Program-made: the position numbers and the translations under genes
Part shown: positions 47,319 to 55,885 of the stretch, piece after piece
How the letters are laid out: each line of letters starts with the position of its first letter
Position numbering within the stretch: position 1 is the first letter of the stretch
Assembly (NCBI RefSeq): GCF_001425385.1
Contig: NZ_LMQO01000006.1
Coordinates: forward strand, 119,344-183,343
Direction of reading: 5' to 3'
Source: Sphingomonas sp. Leaf407
GTDB lineage: Bacteria > Pseudomonadota > Alphaproteobacteria > Sphingomonadales > Sphingomonadaceae
Length of the DNA stretch: 64,000 bases
The notes under the pieces: model-generated
The model's input: only the letters and a program-made list of their open reading frames with translations
Told to the model about the DNA's origin: nothing
The model's database searches: none

Positions 47319-47879
47319 ATGGCCGCCGACCCCCTGCCCGCCAACGACGACGCTCCCCGCACGCCCAGCCTGTTCGACCGCGCGGTCGCGGCGGCACGGC
47401 GGCGGCCGGACGCTGCGCCGGTCGAACCCGCGCCAGCGCCGCGCCGCGCCGCGCCGTTCGATCGGCCGACGCTGGCAGTCGCCTGCGCGATCGTCGTCGC
47501 CCCCCTGCTCACCTGGGGCGGGGCGACGTGGCTGGCGGCATCGGCCCGCGCCGACGGCCACATCGCCGCTGCCCGTGCCGCACCGGCCATCGCCGCGCGC
47601 GACGCACGAACGGCGGCGCTCGCCACGCTGACGCAGACATGGTCGCGGCAACCGCTCGGCACGACGATCGAGGGCATCGCCCGCGCGCTGCCGCCCGAAG
47701 CCTCGCTCGCCCGCGCCGAAGCCGATGCGGCCGGCCGGCTGTCGCTCGACATCGTCACCCCCGATCCCGACCGACTGATCGCCGCGCTGCGCCGCGACGC
47801 CGCGCTCGCCCGCCTGCGTCCCACCGCGCAGAAGCGCGTCGACGGCCGGATGCAGGTCACGCTGGAGGCGCTGCGATGA
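47319..47879 (+). CDS. GspL/PilN-like secretion platform protein (orphan triad, gene 1)
   Basis: 186 residues. ATG 47319 has GTAGGAG 6 bases upstream. A Pro/Ala/Arg-rich cytoplasmic N-terminus (~1-50) precedes one membrane helix (about 51-70, TLAVACAIVVAPLLTWGGATWLAA) and a periplasmic ferredoxin-like domain (IEGIARALPPEASLARAEAD, LSLDIVTPDPDRLIAALRRD). This is PilN-like or a GspL lacking its actin-like half. ATGA overlap to the GspM-like gene. Family call rests on topology and neighbours. Confidence 0.65.
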   Translation: MAADPLPANDDAPRTPSLFDRAVAAARRRPDAAPVEPAPAPRRAAPFDRPTLAVACAIVVAPLLTWGGATWLAASARADGHIAAARAAPAIAARDARTAALATLTQTWSRQPLGTTIEGIARALPPEASLARAEADAAGRLSLDIVTPDPDRLIAALRRDAALARLRPTAQKRVDGRMQVTLEALR

Positions 47880-48328
47880 ACCCCCGCCCGATCCTCGCCG
47901 CCGTCGCGCTCGCGGCGGTGCTCGCGCTTCCGGCCGCGCGGGCGCTCGCCGATCTCGATCGGGCCAGAGGGTGGCGCGATACGATGCGGGCGGCGGCCAC
48001 CGCGCCGCCGCCACCGCCGATCGCCGTGCCCGCCGCCGCCTTTCCGGCGAACGACGCCGCCGACGCCCGGCGGCGGCTGGCGGCGCGGGTACAGGCGGCG
48101 GCGCGCAGCGGCGGCGTCCTGGTCGAAGCGATCGGCAGCGATGGCCCCCAGCCACCTGCGCTCGCTACGCTGACGCTGCGCGCATCGGGGCCGGAAAAGG
48201 CGATGCTGGCGTTCGTCGACACGCTGGAGCGCGGTGAACGGCCGGTGCGGCTGCACCGCTGGCAATTGACCCCGGTGCCCGGCGGCATCCGGCTGATCGG
48301 GCGGATGGTGGCACCATGGCGCGGGTGA
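47876..48328 (+). CDS. GspM/PilO-like secretion platform protein (orphan triad, gene 2)
   Basis: 150 residues: N-terminal membrane helix (about 5-24, ILAAVALAAVLALPAARAL), Pro-rich spacer, then a ferredoxin-like domain (LATLTLRASGPEKAMLAFVDTLERGERPVRLHRWQL). The GPEKAMLAFVDTLE region is characteristic of the GspM_b/PilO group. Overlaps genes 1 and 3 by 4 and 13 bases, so the three are co-translated. Confidence 0.7.
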   Translation: MNPRPILAAVALAAVLALPAARALADLDRARGWRDTMRAAATAPPPPPIAVPAAAFPANDAADARRRLAARVQAAARSGGVLVEAIGSDGPQPPALATLTLRASGPEKAMLAFVDTLERGERPVRLHRWQLTPVPGGIRLIGRMVAPWRG

Positions 48329-48738
48329 CCCGGCCACAGGGGATCGCCATCGCGGCGGTCGCGGCGGCGATCCTCGTGCCGCTCTGGCTGTTGCAGCCCT
48401 CCGGCGGCAGCCCCGCGCCCGACCGTTTCGAGCAGGAGCCATTCGCCGCGCCGCCAGCGCCCCCACCACTGCGCGCCGCCTTCGCCCGTCCGCTGTTCGC
48501 GGCCCCCGTCATCGATGCCGCACCGCCGGCCGATGCACCGCAACTGATCGGCATCATCGGACGGCTGGGCCGCGACGCGGTGGCGCTGGTGCGCGGCAGC
48601 GACGGCACCCGCACGCTCGCCCCCGGCGACAGCGTCGATGGCTGGCAGTTGCGTGCCCTCGCGATCGACGCCGCCTATTTCACCCGCGGCGGACAAAGCG
48701 CGCGGGTGGCGGTGCCCGGCGGCGACGATCAGCGATAG
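48316..48738 (+). CDS. GspC/PilP-like periplasmic secretion protein (orphan triad, gene 3)
   Basis: 140 residues: membrane helix (about 9-27, GIAIAAVAAAILVPLWLL), Pro/Ala linker and a small beta domain (LIGIIGRLGRDAVALVRGSDGTRTLAPGDSVDGWQLRAL) like the homology region of GspC or PilP. There is no PDZ domain. With the two genes before it, it recreates the L-M-C inner-membrane arc on a small scale. Its last 10 bases overlap the convergent gene at 48729. Confidence 0.65.
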   Translation: MARVTRPQGIAIAAVAAAILVPLWLLQPSGGSPAPDRFEQEPFAAPPAPPPLRAAFARPLFAAPVIDAAPPADAPQLIGIIGRLGRDAVALVRGSDGTRTLAPGDSVDGWQLRALAIDAAYFTRGGQSARVAVPGGDDQR

Positions 48739-49418
48739 CTGAGTAGTATCCGCGTCTCGTTGCCAAACGTCCGGTCGGCCAGTGGGGGGCGATAGGATTG
48801 TGTGCGCAGCGGCAATGCCACCGGCCCACCCGGCGCATCGGCCACCGCGCTGGCCAGCGGGCGTTCGACGCGGTGATAGAAATTGAAACGGCTGCTGGCG
48901 CATCCGCCCGCAAGGTCGAACACGCCGATCAGCGGCAGTGCGAGGATCGACGCCTGCGCCTTGCCCATCGCCACCGCTACCTGACATTGCGCGCGCAGGT
49001 CGCCCAGCCGCCGGTCCTCGATCCCCGTACCCGGCGACAGGATCAGCGGACGCAGCGACAGCGCCTGTGCCGCCGTCCCACCGCGCAGGAACCAGCGTCC
49101 TTCCGGGATCGCCGGCAGGGCGAAACGGCCGTCGCTGTCGACCGTCACCGGCAGTTGCCGCGTCCCGTCGGTCAGCACCAGTGCAAGATCGTTCGCCGCC
49201 ACCCGCTGCCCGCCGCGCCATAGTTCGAACCGCAGCGTGGCCGCCGGGGCCAGCGCAGCGCGATCCTTCGCCAGCCGCCGCTGGGCGATGCGCAACAGTT
49301 TCGCATCGACCTGCAACGGCTTGCCCGGCGCGGTGACGACGATGTCAGGACCATCGGTTTCCTGCGCCGCCACCGGTGCCGCCATCACCAGTACCACACC
49401 TGCCACCATCACCCGCAT
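48729..49418 (-). CDS. Exported protein of unknown function
   Basis: 229 residues with a signal peptide (VMVAGVVLVMAAPVAAQ) and mature start ETDGPDIVVTAPGKPL. The middle looks like a beta-sandwich (LRFELWRGGQRVAAND, TVDSDGRFALPAIPEGRWFLRG), similar to transthyretin-like or carboxypeptidase-regulatory folds. Three cysteines are visible (QCQVAV and GGCASSRF with others absent), possibly one disulphide. I do not recognise a named family. It converges on the orphan secretion triad; a substrate relationship is speculative. Confidence 0.65.
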   Translation of the reverse strand: MRVMVAGVVLVMAAPVAAQETDGPDIVVTAPGKPLQVDAKLLRIAQRRLAKDRAALAPAATLRFELWRGGQRVAANDLALVLTDGTRQLPVTVDSDGRFALPAIPEGRWFLRGGTAAQALSLRPLILSPGTGIEDRRLGDLRAQCQVAVAMGKAQASILALPLIGVFDLAGGCASSRFNFYHRVERPLASAVADAPGGPVALPLRTQSYRPPLADRTFGNETRILLSYR

Positions 49419-49476
49419 CGCCGAACTCCCGATCGTTTCGGCGCCGTCATCCTGGCCGATTGCGGCGGGATGATGG

Positions 49477-50097
49477 TCACATGCGCACGATCCGTGTTGC
49501 CAGCCGTTCGGCCTCCGCCAGATCATGGGTGACGTACAGGATCGGCAGGGCGAGCGCATCGCGCAATCGCTCGATCGTCGCCATCACCTCCTCGCGCCGC
49601 GCCCGGTCGAGCGAAGACAGCGGCTCGTCCATCAACAGGAACCGCGCGCCCGACAGCAGCGCGCGTCCGATCGCCACCCGCTTCGCCTCGCCGCCCGACA
49701 GCGTCGCCGGCCAGCGACGCAGCAGCGGCCCCAGCCCCAGCAACGCGACCATATCGTCATAACCGACCAGTGGCGTTCCCCGACCCATGCCATAGCGCAG
49801 ATTGGCGGCGACCCGCCGGTGCGGGAACAGGCGCGGTTCCTGAAACACATAGCCGCAGCGCCGCCGCGCGACCGGCACATCGATCCCCGCCGCCGAATCG
49901 AACAACGTCTCGCCGCCGACGCGGACATGGCCCGCCGCCGGTCGCAACAGCCCGGCGACCATGTTCAGCACGCTCGACTTGCCGACCCCCGACGGGCCGA
50001 ACAACACGGTCAGGCCGGTGTCGCGGCCGTCGTCGGGCACGACCGCGCCGACCACTGCCTCCCCCAGCCGCACAGTCACGTCGATCTCAAAGGACAT
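49477..50097 (-). CDS. modC: Molybdate ABC transporter ATP-binding protein, short form
   Basis: 206 residues: Walker A FGPSGVGKSSVLN, Q-loop YVFQEPRLFPHR, signature LSGGEAKRVAIGRALL, Walker B LLMDEPLSSLD, His switch VTHDLAEA. Full-length ModC has ~350 residues with a C-terminal Mop domain that binds molybdate; that domain is missing here. Identity is supported by modB and modA directly upstream (11-bp overlap with modB). Confidence 0.9.
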   Translation of the reverse strand: MSFEIDVTVRLGEAVVGAVVPDDGRDTGLTVLFGPSGVGKSSVLNMVAGLLRPAAGHVRVGGETLFDSAAGIDVPVARRRCGYVFQEPRLFPHRRVAANLRYGMGRGTPLVGYDDMVALLGLGPLLRRWPATLSGGEAKRVAIGRALLSGARFLLMDEPLSSLDRARREEVMATIERLRDALALPILYVTHDLAEAERLATRIVRM

Positions 50098-50779
50098 GGA
50101 CCCGCCGCCCCCCGCGTCGCACCAGCCATTCCGACACGATCAGCGCGACCAGCGACAGCGCGACCGACAGGCCCGCCAGCCGCACGACGCTCGCCTCGGC
50201 ACCCGGCACCTGCAACGCGCTGTAGATCGCCAGCGGCAGCGTCGCCGTTTCGCCCGGCACGTTGGAGACGAAGGTGATCGTCGCGCCGAACTCGCCGAGC
50301 GCGCGGGCGAACCCCAGCACCATGCCGGCCAGTACGCCGGGCAGGCTGAGCGGCGCGGTGACGCTCCAGAACACTTGCCAGCGCGACGCACCGAGCGTGC
50401 GCGCAACGCTTTCCAGCCGGCGATCGACGCCCTCAAGCGACAGGCGGATCGCCCGGACCATCAGCGGCAACGCCATCACCCCGGCGGCGATCGCTGCACC
50501 CGTCCAGCGGAACAGCACGCTGGCATCGAACCATGCCAGCAGCCACCGCCCGACCGGGCCGTGCGGTGCGAACGCCAGCAGCAACAGCCACCCGGTCACG
50601 ACCGGCGGCAATACCAGCGGCAGGTGGACGATCCCGTCGAGCAGCACCCGCCCCGGAAACCGCCCCCGCGCCAGTGCCCATGCGATCGCATAGGCAACCG
50701 GCAGGGTGGCGAGCATCGCCACGCCGCCGATCTTCAACGACAGCGCGACGATCGCCCATTCGCCCGCATCGGGCATCAA
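50087..50779 (-). CDS. modB: Molybdate ABC transporter permease
   Basis: 230 residues with five predicted membrane helices and the ABC-permease EAA loop VARTLGASRWQVFWSVTAPLSLPGVLAGMVLGFARALGEFG, which places it in the ModB/CysTW group. FVSNVPGETATLPLAIYS is a ModB hallmark. Its start overlaps the modA stop as ATGA. Confidence 0.94.
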   Translation of the reverse strand: MMPDAGEWAIVALSLKIGGVAMLATLPVAYAIAWALARGRFPGRVLLDGIVHLPLVLPPVVTGWLLLLAFAPHGPVGRWLLAWFDASVLFRWTGAAIAAGVMALPLMVRAIRLSLEGVDRRLESVARTLGASRWQVFWSVTAPLSLPGVLAGMVLGFARALGEFGATITFVSNVPGETATLPLAIYSALQVPGAEASVVRLAGLSVALSLVALIVSEWLVRRGGRRVHVL

Positions 50780-51537
50780 CGCGCGGTGAAGCCGTAGCGC
50801 ACGAAGACCGCCTTGCCCGCCCCGCTAACAAGGAACCGGCGAAAGGCTTCTCCCTCGGGATTACGCGACGCCTTCAACCGCGCGATCGGATAGACGATCG
50901 GCGGATGGCTGGCGGCCGGGAACACTGCGACGACCCGCACCCTGGCCGATGCCTTCGCATCGGTCGCATAGACGATGCCGAGCGGCGCCACGCCACGTTC
51001 GACCAGCGCCAGCGCCGCGCGAACATTCTCGGCACGCACCACCAACGGGGCGACGTCGTTCCACGCACCCAGCCGTTCGAGCGCGGCCTTGCCATAACGC
51101 CCGGCGGGGACCGCAGCGGGATCGGCCATCGCCAGCCGCCCCTGCCCCAGCGCTTGCCGCAGGTCGACGCCGGGCCGCAGCGCGATCCGCACGGCGCTGG
51201 CCCGGGGCGCGACCAGTACCAGCCGGTTGCCGAGCAACGTCGCGCGGGTGGCACTCGCCAGCACGCCACGCGCGGCGAGATAGTCCATCCATTCCATATC
51301 GGCCGACACGAACAGATCGGCCGGTGCCCCCGCCGCCGCCTGTCGCGCCAGCGCCGAACTGGCCGCGAACGACAGCACCGGGCGGGGATGCCCGCGTCGT
51401 GCCCAGACATCGGCGGCGGCATTCATCGATTCCTGCAGGCTGGCGGCGGCAAGCACCGTCGCCGGACGCCGCTGCGCCATTGCCGGCGTGCCAGCCGTCA
51501 CGGCCAGCGCCAGCCACATCAGGAATCGAATCATCAT
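50776..51537 (-). CDS. modA: Molybdate-binding periplasmic protein
   Basis: 253 residues with signal peptide (FLMWLALAVTAGTPAMA). Molybdate-site motifs are LAAASLQESMNAA, FAASSALARQAAAGAPADLFVSAD, GRLAMADPAAVPAGRYGKAAL and GVAPLGIVYATDAKA. It delivers molybdate to ModBC. First gene of modABC. Confidence 0.94.
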   Translation of the reverse strand: MMIRFLMWLALAVTAGTPAMAQRRPATVLAAASLQESMNAAADVWARRGHPRPVLSFAASSALARQAAAGAPADLFVSADMEWMDYLAARGVLASATRATLLGNRLVLVAPRASAVRIALRPGVDLRQALGQGRLAMADPAAVPAGRYGKAALERLGAWNDVAPLVVRAENVRAALALVERGVAPLGIVYATDAKASARVRVVAVFPAASHPPIVYPIARLKASRNPEGEAFRRFLVSGAGKAVFVRYGFTAR

Positions 51538-51601
51538 GCCCCCCGTTCCGCCGAACCCTAATCCGGCGATCGGGACAACGCACCTCCGACGGTTGCGTTG
51601 C

Positions 51602-51946
51602 TCAGCCCTGGCCGCCTGTCGGGCCGCCCATCTGGCCAACCGCGTTGCGGCCGAACTGGGCGATCAGCTCGCCGACCTCGCGCGCCTGCGCCATCGACCG
51701 CTCGCCCTGCGCGCGCAGATACTCGGACTGAATCCGCATCACTTCGTTGATGTCGTTCGCCTGTGCCGCCGCGCGCATCGCGCGGAACGCTTCCTGCGTG
51801 TTCGATTCGGCTTGCGACAGGATGCGCAGGCTGAACTGCGATCCCTGATCCGCCATCTGGCTGCCCGCCGCGCGCATCCGCTCGCCCGCATCCTGCATCG
51901 CGGCCGCCGCGCGATCGGCGGCATTGGTCGTCTGGTCGTTCATCAT
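51602..51946 (-). CDS. Phasin-family protein
   Basis: 114 residues, soluble, amphipathic helical, Gln/Ala-rich. It matches the phasin pattern (AGSQMADQGSQFSLRILSQAESNTQEAFRAMRAAAQANDINEVMRIQSEYLRAQGER). Phasins coat polyhydroxyalkanoate granules. Two adjacent ATGs (51946, 51943) are possible starts. A PHB-depolymerase-like esterase lies 2.7 kb away, but they are not linked. Confidence 0.85.
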   Translation of the reverse strand: MMNDQTTNAADRAAAAMQDAGERMRAAGSQMADQGSQFSLRILSQAESNTQEAFRAMRAAAQANDINEVMRIQSEYLRAQGERSMAQAREVGELIAQFGRNAVGQMGGPTGGQG

Positions 51947-52201
51947 CCTCTCCTGCTTACTTGGTTAAAGCGACGTTTGAAGATCGGGTTTGTTCCTTTT
52001 GTGACATGATTCCATCAGGAAGCCGCGATGGGCGTTCCCGCATTTCCGTAGGGTTCGGTTGCGGTGCAGCATGGAAGTTGCCGTAATATCCATCATCGTA
52101 AAAAACGATCATGTTAATTCGAAAGTCGGGTTTGCATTCTACGGTACGATCACCCAATAACGTTGGTAGAGATTAACCAGGACAAAGACGAGGAGCCGAG
52201 G

Positions 52202-52315
52202 ATGCACGCGAAATTTTCCGGGCGCACGACTATCGCCACGATCGCCGGGATGACGATCGTGGGCTGGGCCGGCGTGGCGCTGATCGTTCAGGTGGTGATG
52301 CACGTCGTCGTCTGA
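52202..52315 (+). CDS. Putative 37-residue single-helix membrane protein
   Basis: Short ORF with a strong ribosome site (GAGGAGCCGAGG directly before ATG 52202). The product has a polar N-terminus (HAKFSGRTT) and one hydrophobic segment (IATIAGMTIVGWAGVALIVQVVM). A hairpin terminator starts 26 bases after the stop, giving it its own transcription unit. The AT-richer DNA upstream could carry its promoter. No known homologue comes to mind. Confidence 0.5.
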   Translation: MHAKFSGRTTIATIAGMTIVGWAGVALIVQVVMHVVV

Positions 52316-52340
52316 CGATGTCGCCAACGCTTGACGCCAG

Positions 52341-52377
52341 ACGGCCCCGGCGCGTGCTCCCTTCGCGCCGGGGCCGT
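52341..52377. terminator. Hairpin terminator between the small ORF and lepA
   Basis: 14-bp perfect arms ACGGCCCCGGCGCG (52341) and CGCGCCGGGGCCGT (to 52377) with a 9-base loop, followed on + by TCTGATT. It can serve both converging transcripts. Confidence 0.75.
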
Positions 52378-52414
52378 TCTGATTCAGGGTCGGCCTTGAT
52401 CGGCGGTCAGGCGA

Positions 52415-54229
52415 TCAGTTTTCGTCGCCCATGCGCAGCGCGGCGATGAACGCTTCCTGCGGGATGCTGACCGAGCCGTACTCGCGCATCTTCGCCTTGC
52501 CCTTCTTCTGCTTGTCGAGCAGCTTGCGCTTGCGGCTGGCGTCGCCGCCATAGCATTTCGCGGTCACGTCCTTGCGCATCGCGCTGATCGTCTCGCGCGC
52601 GATCACCTTACCGCCGATCGCCGCCTGAATCGGGATCTTGAACAGGTGGCGCGGGATCAGTTCCTTCAACCGCTCCACCATGCCGCGTCCGCGCACTTCG
52701 GCGGTGCCGCGGTGGACGATCATGCTGAGCGCGTCGACCGGCTCCTCGTTGACGAGGATGCTCATCTTGACGAGGTCGCCCTCACGATAGCCGATCTGTT
52801 CGTAATCGAAGCTGGCATAGCCCTTCGACAGCGATTTGAGCCGGTCATAGAAATCGAACACCACTTCGTTGAGCGGCAGTTCATAGGTCGCCTGCGCCCG
52901 CCCGCTGACATAGGTCAGGTTGAGCTGGATGCCGCGCCGGTCCTGACACAGTTTCAGGATGCCGCCGAGATATTCGTCGGGGACATAGATCGTCGCCTTG
53001 ATCCACGGCTCGCTGATCGTCTTGATCTTGTTGACGTCGGGCATGTCGGCGGGATTGTGCAGGTCGATCTGCGTGATGCCGGCCGGATCGGGATGGGTGA
53101 ATTCGATCTGATACACCACCGACGGCGCGGTGGTGATGAGGTCGAGGTCATATTCGCGGGTCAGCCGCTCCTGGATGATCTCCAGATGCAGCAACCCCAA
53201 AAACCCGCAGCGGAAGCCGAAGCCGAGCGCCGCCGAGCTTTCCATCTCGAAGGTGAAGCTGGCGTCGTTCAGGCGCAGCTTGCTGATCGATTCGCGCAGC
53301 TTGTCGAAGTCGGCGGCATCGACCGGGAACAGGCCGCAGAACACCACCGACTGGACTTCCTTGAACCCCGGCAGCGCCTCGGCGGTCGGCCGCCGCGCGT
53401 CGGTGATCGTGTCGCCGACCATCGTCTGCGCCACTTCCTTGATCTGCGCGGTGATGAAGCCGATCTCGCCGGGGCCGAGGTCGGGCAGTTGCTCGATCTT
53501 CGGCCGGAACGCGCCGACGCGGTCGACCAGATGCGTCGTGTCGGCGTTCATGAACTTGATCTGCTGACCCTTGCGGATCGACCCGTCGATCACCCGGATC
53601 AGGATGACGACGCCCAGATACGGGTCGTACCAGCTATCGACCAGCATCGCTTTCAGCGGCGCGCTCGCATCGCCCTTGGGGGCCGGAATCTGGTCGATGA
53701 TCGCGTCGAGAATCTCGTCGATGCCGATCCCCGCCTTGGCCGACGCCAGCACGGCGCGGCTGGTGTCGAGGCCGATCAGGTCCTCGATCTCGGCCTTGAC
53801 CTTTTCCGGCTCGGCGGCGGGAAGGTCGATCTTGTTGATGACCGGAATGATCTCGTGATCGTGCTCGATCGACTGGTACACATTGGCCAGCGTCTGCGCC
53901 TCGACGCCCTGCGCCGCGTCGACCACCAGCAGCGCGCCTTCGCACGCCGCCAGTGACCGCGAGACTTCATAGGCGAAGTCGACATGGCCCGGCGTGTCCA
54001 TCAGGTTGAGGACATGGCCCTTCCACTCAAGCCGCACGGTCTGCGCCTTGATGGTGATGCCGCGTTCCTTCTCGATGTCCATATTGTCGAGGACCTGCGC
54101 CGACATCTCGCGCTCGGCGAGGCCGCCGGTCCGCTGGATCAGCCGGTCGGCGAGCGTCGACTTGCCATGGTCGATATGGGCGATGATCGAGAAATTACGC
54201 AGTTTGTCGAGCGGAGTGGCCACGGTCAC
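52415..54229 (-). CDS. lepA: Elongation factor 4 (LepA)
   Basis: 604 residues from GTG 54229 (GTG 54223 gives 602); no ATG precedes the conserved start. Ribosome-associated GTPase. G1 [10 protein letters not shown]2 ERGIT, G3 DTPGH, G4 NKID, then [27 protein letters not shown] and the LepA C-terminal domain ([28 protein letters not shown]). The long open frame upstream passes through tRNA-Pro and is not coding. Confidence 0.97.
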   Translation of the reverse strand: MTVATPLDKLRNFSIIAHIDHGKSTLADRLIQRTGGLAEREMSAQVLDNMDIEKERGITIKAQTVRLEWKGHVLNLMDTPGHVDFAYEVSRSLAACEGALLVVDAAQGVEAQTLANVYQSIEHDHEIIPVINKIDLPAAEPEKVKAEIEDLIGLDTSRAVLASAKAGIGIDEILDAIIDQIPAPKGDASAPLKAMLVDSWYDPYLGVVILIRVIDGSIRKGQQIKFMNADTTHLVDRVGAFRPKIEQLPDLGPGEIGFITAQIKEVAQTMVGDTITDARRPTAEALPGFKEVQSVVFCGLFPVDAADFDKLRESISKLRLNDASFTFEMESSAALGFGFRCGFLGLLHLEIIQERLTREYDLDLITTAPSVVYQIEFTHPDPAGITQIDLHNPADMPDVNKIKTISEPWIKATIYVPDEYLGGILKLCQDRRGIQLNLTYVSGRAQATYELPLNEVVFDFYDRLKSLSKGYASFDYEQIGYREGDLVKMSILVNEEPVDALSMIVHRGTAEVRGRGMVERLKELIPRHLFKIPIQAAIGGKVIARETISAMRKDVTAKCYGGDASRKRKLLDKQKKGKAKMREYGSVSIPQEAFIAALRMGDEN

Positions 54230-54387
54230 ACAATCGATAAGAGAAAGTCGACCCGCCCCGTAGCAGCTTCGCGCCCAAAGCCAAACAGGCGGACATGCGA
54301 ATCCCGCTTGCGGCCCCCGCATCCCCCCGCTATAGGCGCGCCTCCAAGCAACGGCAGGTGTCCTTCGACGCCCCGCCGATACTCCGT

Positions 54388-54464
54388 CGGGGAGTAGCTC
54401 AGCCTGGTAGAGCACTGCCTTCGGGAGGCAGGGGCCGGAGGTTCGAATCCTCTCTCCCCGACCA
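54388..54464 (+). tRNA. tRNA-Pro (anticodon CGG)
   Basis: 77 nt with encoded CCA. Acceptor arms CGGGGAG/CTCCCCG, D-arm with GCTCAGCCTGGTAGAGC, anticodon stem CTGCC/GGCAG with loop TTCGGGA (anticodon CGG), T-arm GGAGGTTCGAATCCTC. Reads CCG codons. Confidence 0.97.
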
Positions 54465-54633
54465 TTTGGACCGCCGCGACACGCGGCTCCCTTACAGCAT
54501 ATCGGCAGGCCGGGCGGCAGACGGCTGTCCTGTATACATCGCATTGCCTATTGTGCAGCGCAGCATGGTCGCCATATCCTTTGGCGAAGGCATCGGTCCC
54601 AAGGGTGCCGTGACCGTGTAAGGCAGACGAACC

Positions 54634-55731
54634 ATGCGACCGATTTCCGATACGATCCAGCGACTTGCCAAGATGCAGGCGGGTGGCATGACGCACGGCA
54701 CGCCCGACCGGCTGCGCGAGCTGGGACCGTTCCAGCCCAACCCCGGCAATCTGCGCGGGCGGCTGTACGTGCCCGATACGATCGCGCCCGGCGCGGCACT
54801 GGTCGTGGCGCTGCACGGCTGTACCCAGACCGCCGCCGCCTACGATCACGGCACCGGCTGGTCGACGCTCGCCGATCGCGAAGGCTTCGTCGTCCTGTTC
54901 CCCGAGCAACAGCGGGCCAACAACGCCAACCTCTGTTTCAACTGGTTCGAGCCGGCCGATATTGCCCGGTTGGGCGGCGAAGCGGAATCGATCGCGGCGA
55001 TGATCGATGCCGTGCTCGCGCTGCATCCGATCGATCCCGCGCGGGTGTTCGTCACCGGGCTGTCGGCCGGTGGCGCGATGAGCGCGGTGATGCTGGCGAC
55101 CTGGCCCGACAAGCTGGCCGGCGGCGCGATCATCGGCGGCCTGCCCTATGGCGGGGCGACCGGCGTGCCGCAGGCGCTCGACCGGATGCGCGGGCACGGC
55201 GCGCCGGCCGATGCGGCGGCGGCGGCGGCGGTGCGTGCGGCGGCAGCCGGCGTCCACGGCGCGCCGCGCGTGGCGGTATGGCATGGCAGCGCCGACACGA
55301 CGGTCGTCGTCGGCAATCTCGACCGGCTGGTTGGGCAATGGCGCGGCGTCCATGACCTGACCGCTGGCCCCGATGCCGTCGCCAAGGGAGCGAACTGGGA
55401 ACATCGGAGCTGGAACGGCCCCGACGGCACCGCGCTGGTCGAGGAATGGCGCGTGGCGGGCATGGGCCACGGCGTGCCGATCGATCCGGCGAGCGGCATC
55501 GGCGCGGCGGGACCGTTCATGCTCGACGTCGGCCTGTCGAGCACCGAGGCGATCGCGCAGTCATGGGGTTTGACCGGAACCCCGGCCGCTTCGGCGACGA
55601 CGGTCGCGACGCCCGCCCCCGCCCCGCGCGTCCGCCGGCTGGAACCGGTGGTCGAGGAACGCCAACCCGTTGCGGGCGGCGTACAGGCCACGATCGAACG
55701 CGCGCTGCGGGCTGCCGGGCTGATGCGCTAA
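54634..55731 (+). CDS. PHB-depolymerase/LpqC-like esterase
   Basis: 365 residues, alpha/beta hydrolase of the esterase-PHB family. It has LVVALHGCTQTAAAYDHGTGW (oxyanion region), nucleophile elbow VTGLSAGGAMSAVML, acid region RVAVWHGSADTTV and terminal histidine in VAGMGHGVPID. The N-terminal part has no signal peptide, so it may be intracellular or exported another way. The C-terminal ~45 residues are low-complexity. Substrate could be polyhydroxybutyrate or another ester. Confidence 0.87.
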   Translation: MRPISDTIQRLAKMQAGGMTHGTPDRLRELGPFQPNPGNLRGRLYVPDTIAPGAALVVALHGCTQTAAAYDHGTGWSTLADREGFVVLFPEQQRANNANLCFNWFEPADIARLGGEAESIAAMIDAVLALHPIDPARVFVTGLSAGGAMSAVMLATWPDKLAGGAIIGGLPYGGATGVPQALDRMRGHGAPADAAAAAAVRAAAAGVHGAPRVAVWHGSADTTVVVGNLDRLVGQWRGVHDLTAGPDAVAKGANWEHRSWNGPDGTALVEEWRVAGMGHGVPIDPASGIGAAGPFMLDVGLSSTEAIAQSWGLTGTPAASATTVATPAPAPRVRRLEPVVEERQPVAGGVQATIERALRAAGLMR

Positions 55732-55742
55732 GCATCGGATCG

Positions 55743-55872
55743 GGTTCACGCGGAGGCGCCGAGACGCGGAGGCGGTGCATCCTGCGGCGATAGCCGCCCG
55801 TCTTAACCGACGTTTGCAAGAAGGGTGCGGCTATCGCCGCACACGCAACCCCTCTGCGTCTCCGCGTGAACC
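55743..55872. repeat. Palindromic repeat family D, copy 2, with inner hairpin
   Basis: Outer arms GGTTCACGCGGAGGCG and CTGCGTCTCCGCGTGAACC; inner perfect arms TGCGGCGATAGCCGC (55783) and GCGGCTATCGCCGCA (55827). It lies between two convergent genes and may act as a terminator. Confidence 0.82.
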
Positions 55873-55885
55873 AATCTTCCGACCG

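Noticed and set aside
51538..51601. Molybdenum-cofactor riboswitch upstream of modA
   Set aside because: The leader between modA and the phasin stop is only 64 bp and shows no extended pairing.
51957..52157. 66-codon ORF on - just upstream of the phasin gene
   Set aside because: TTG start without ribosome site, atypical codon use and AT-rich DNA; more likely the promoter region of the phasin and the small divergent ORF.
54295..54621. 108-codon ORF on +
   Set aside because: It reads through tRNA-Pro ([20 protein letters not shown] is a well-known false peptide from tRNA genes).
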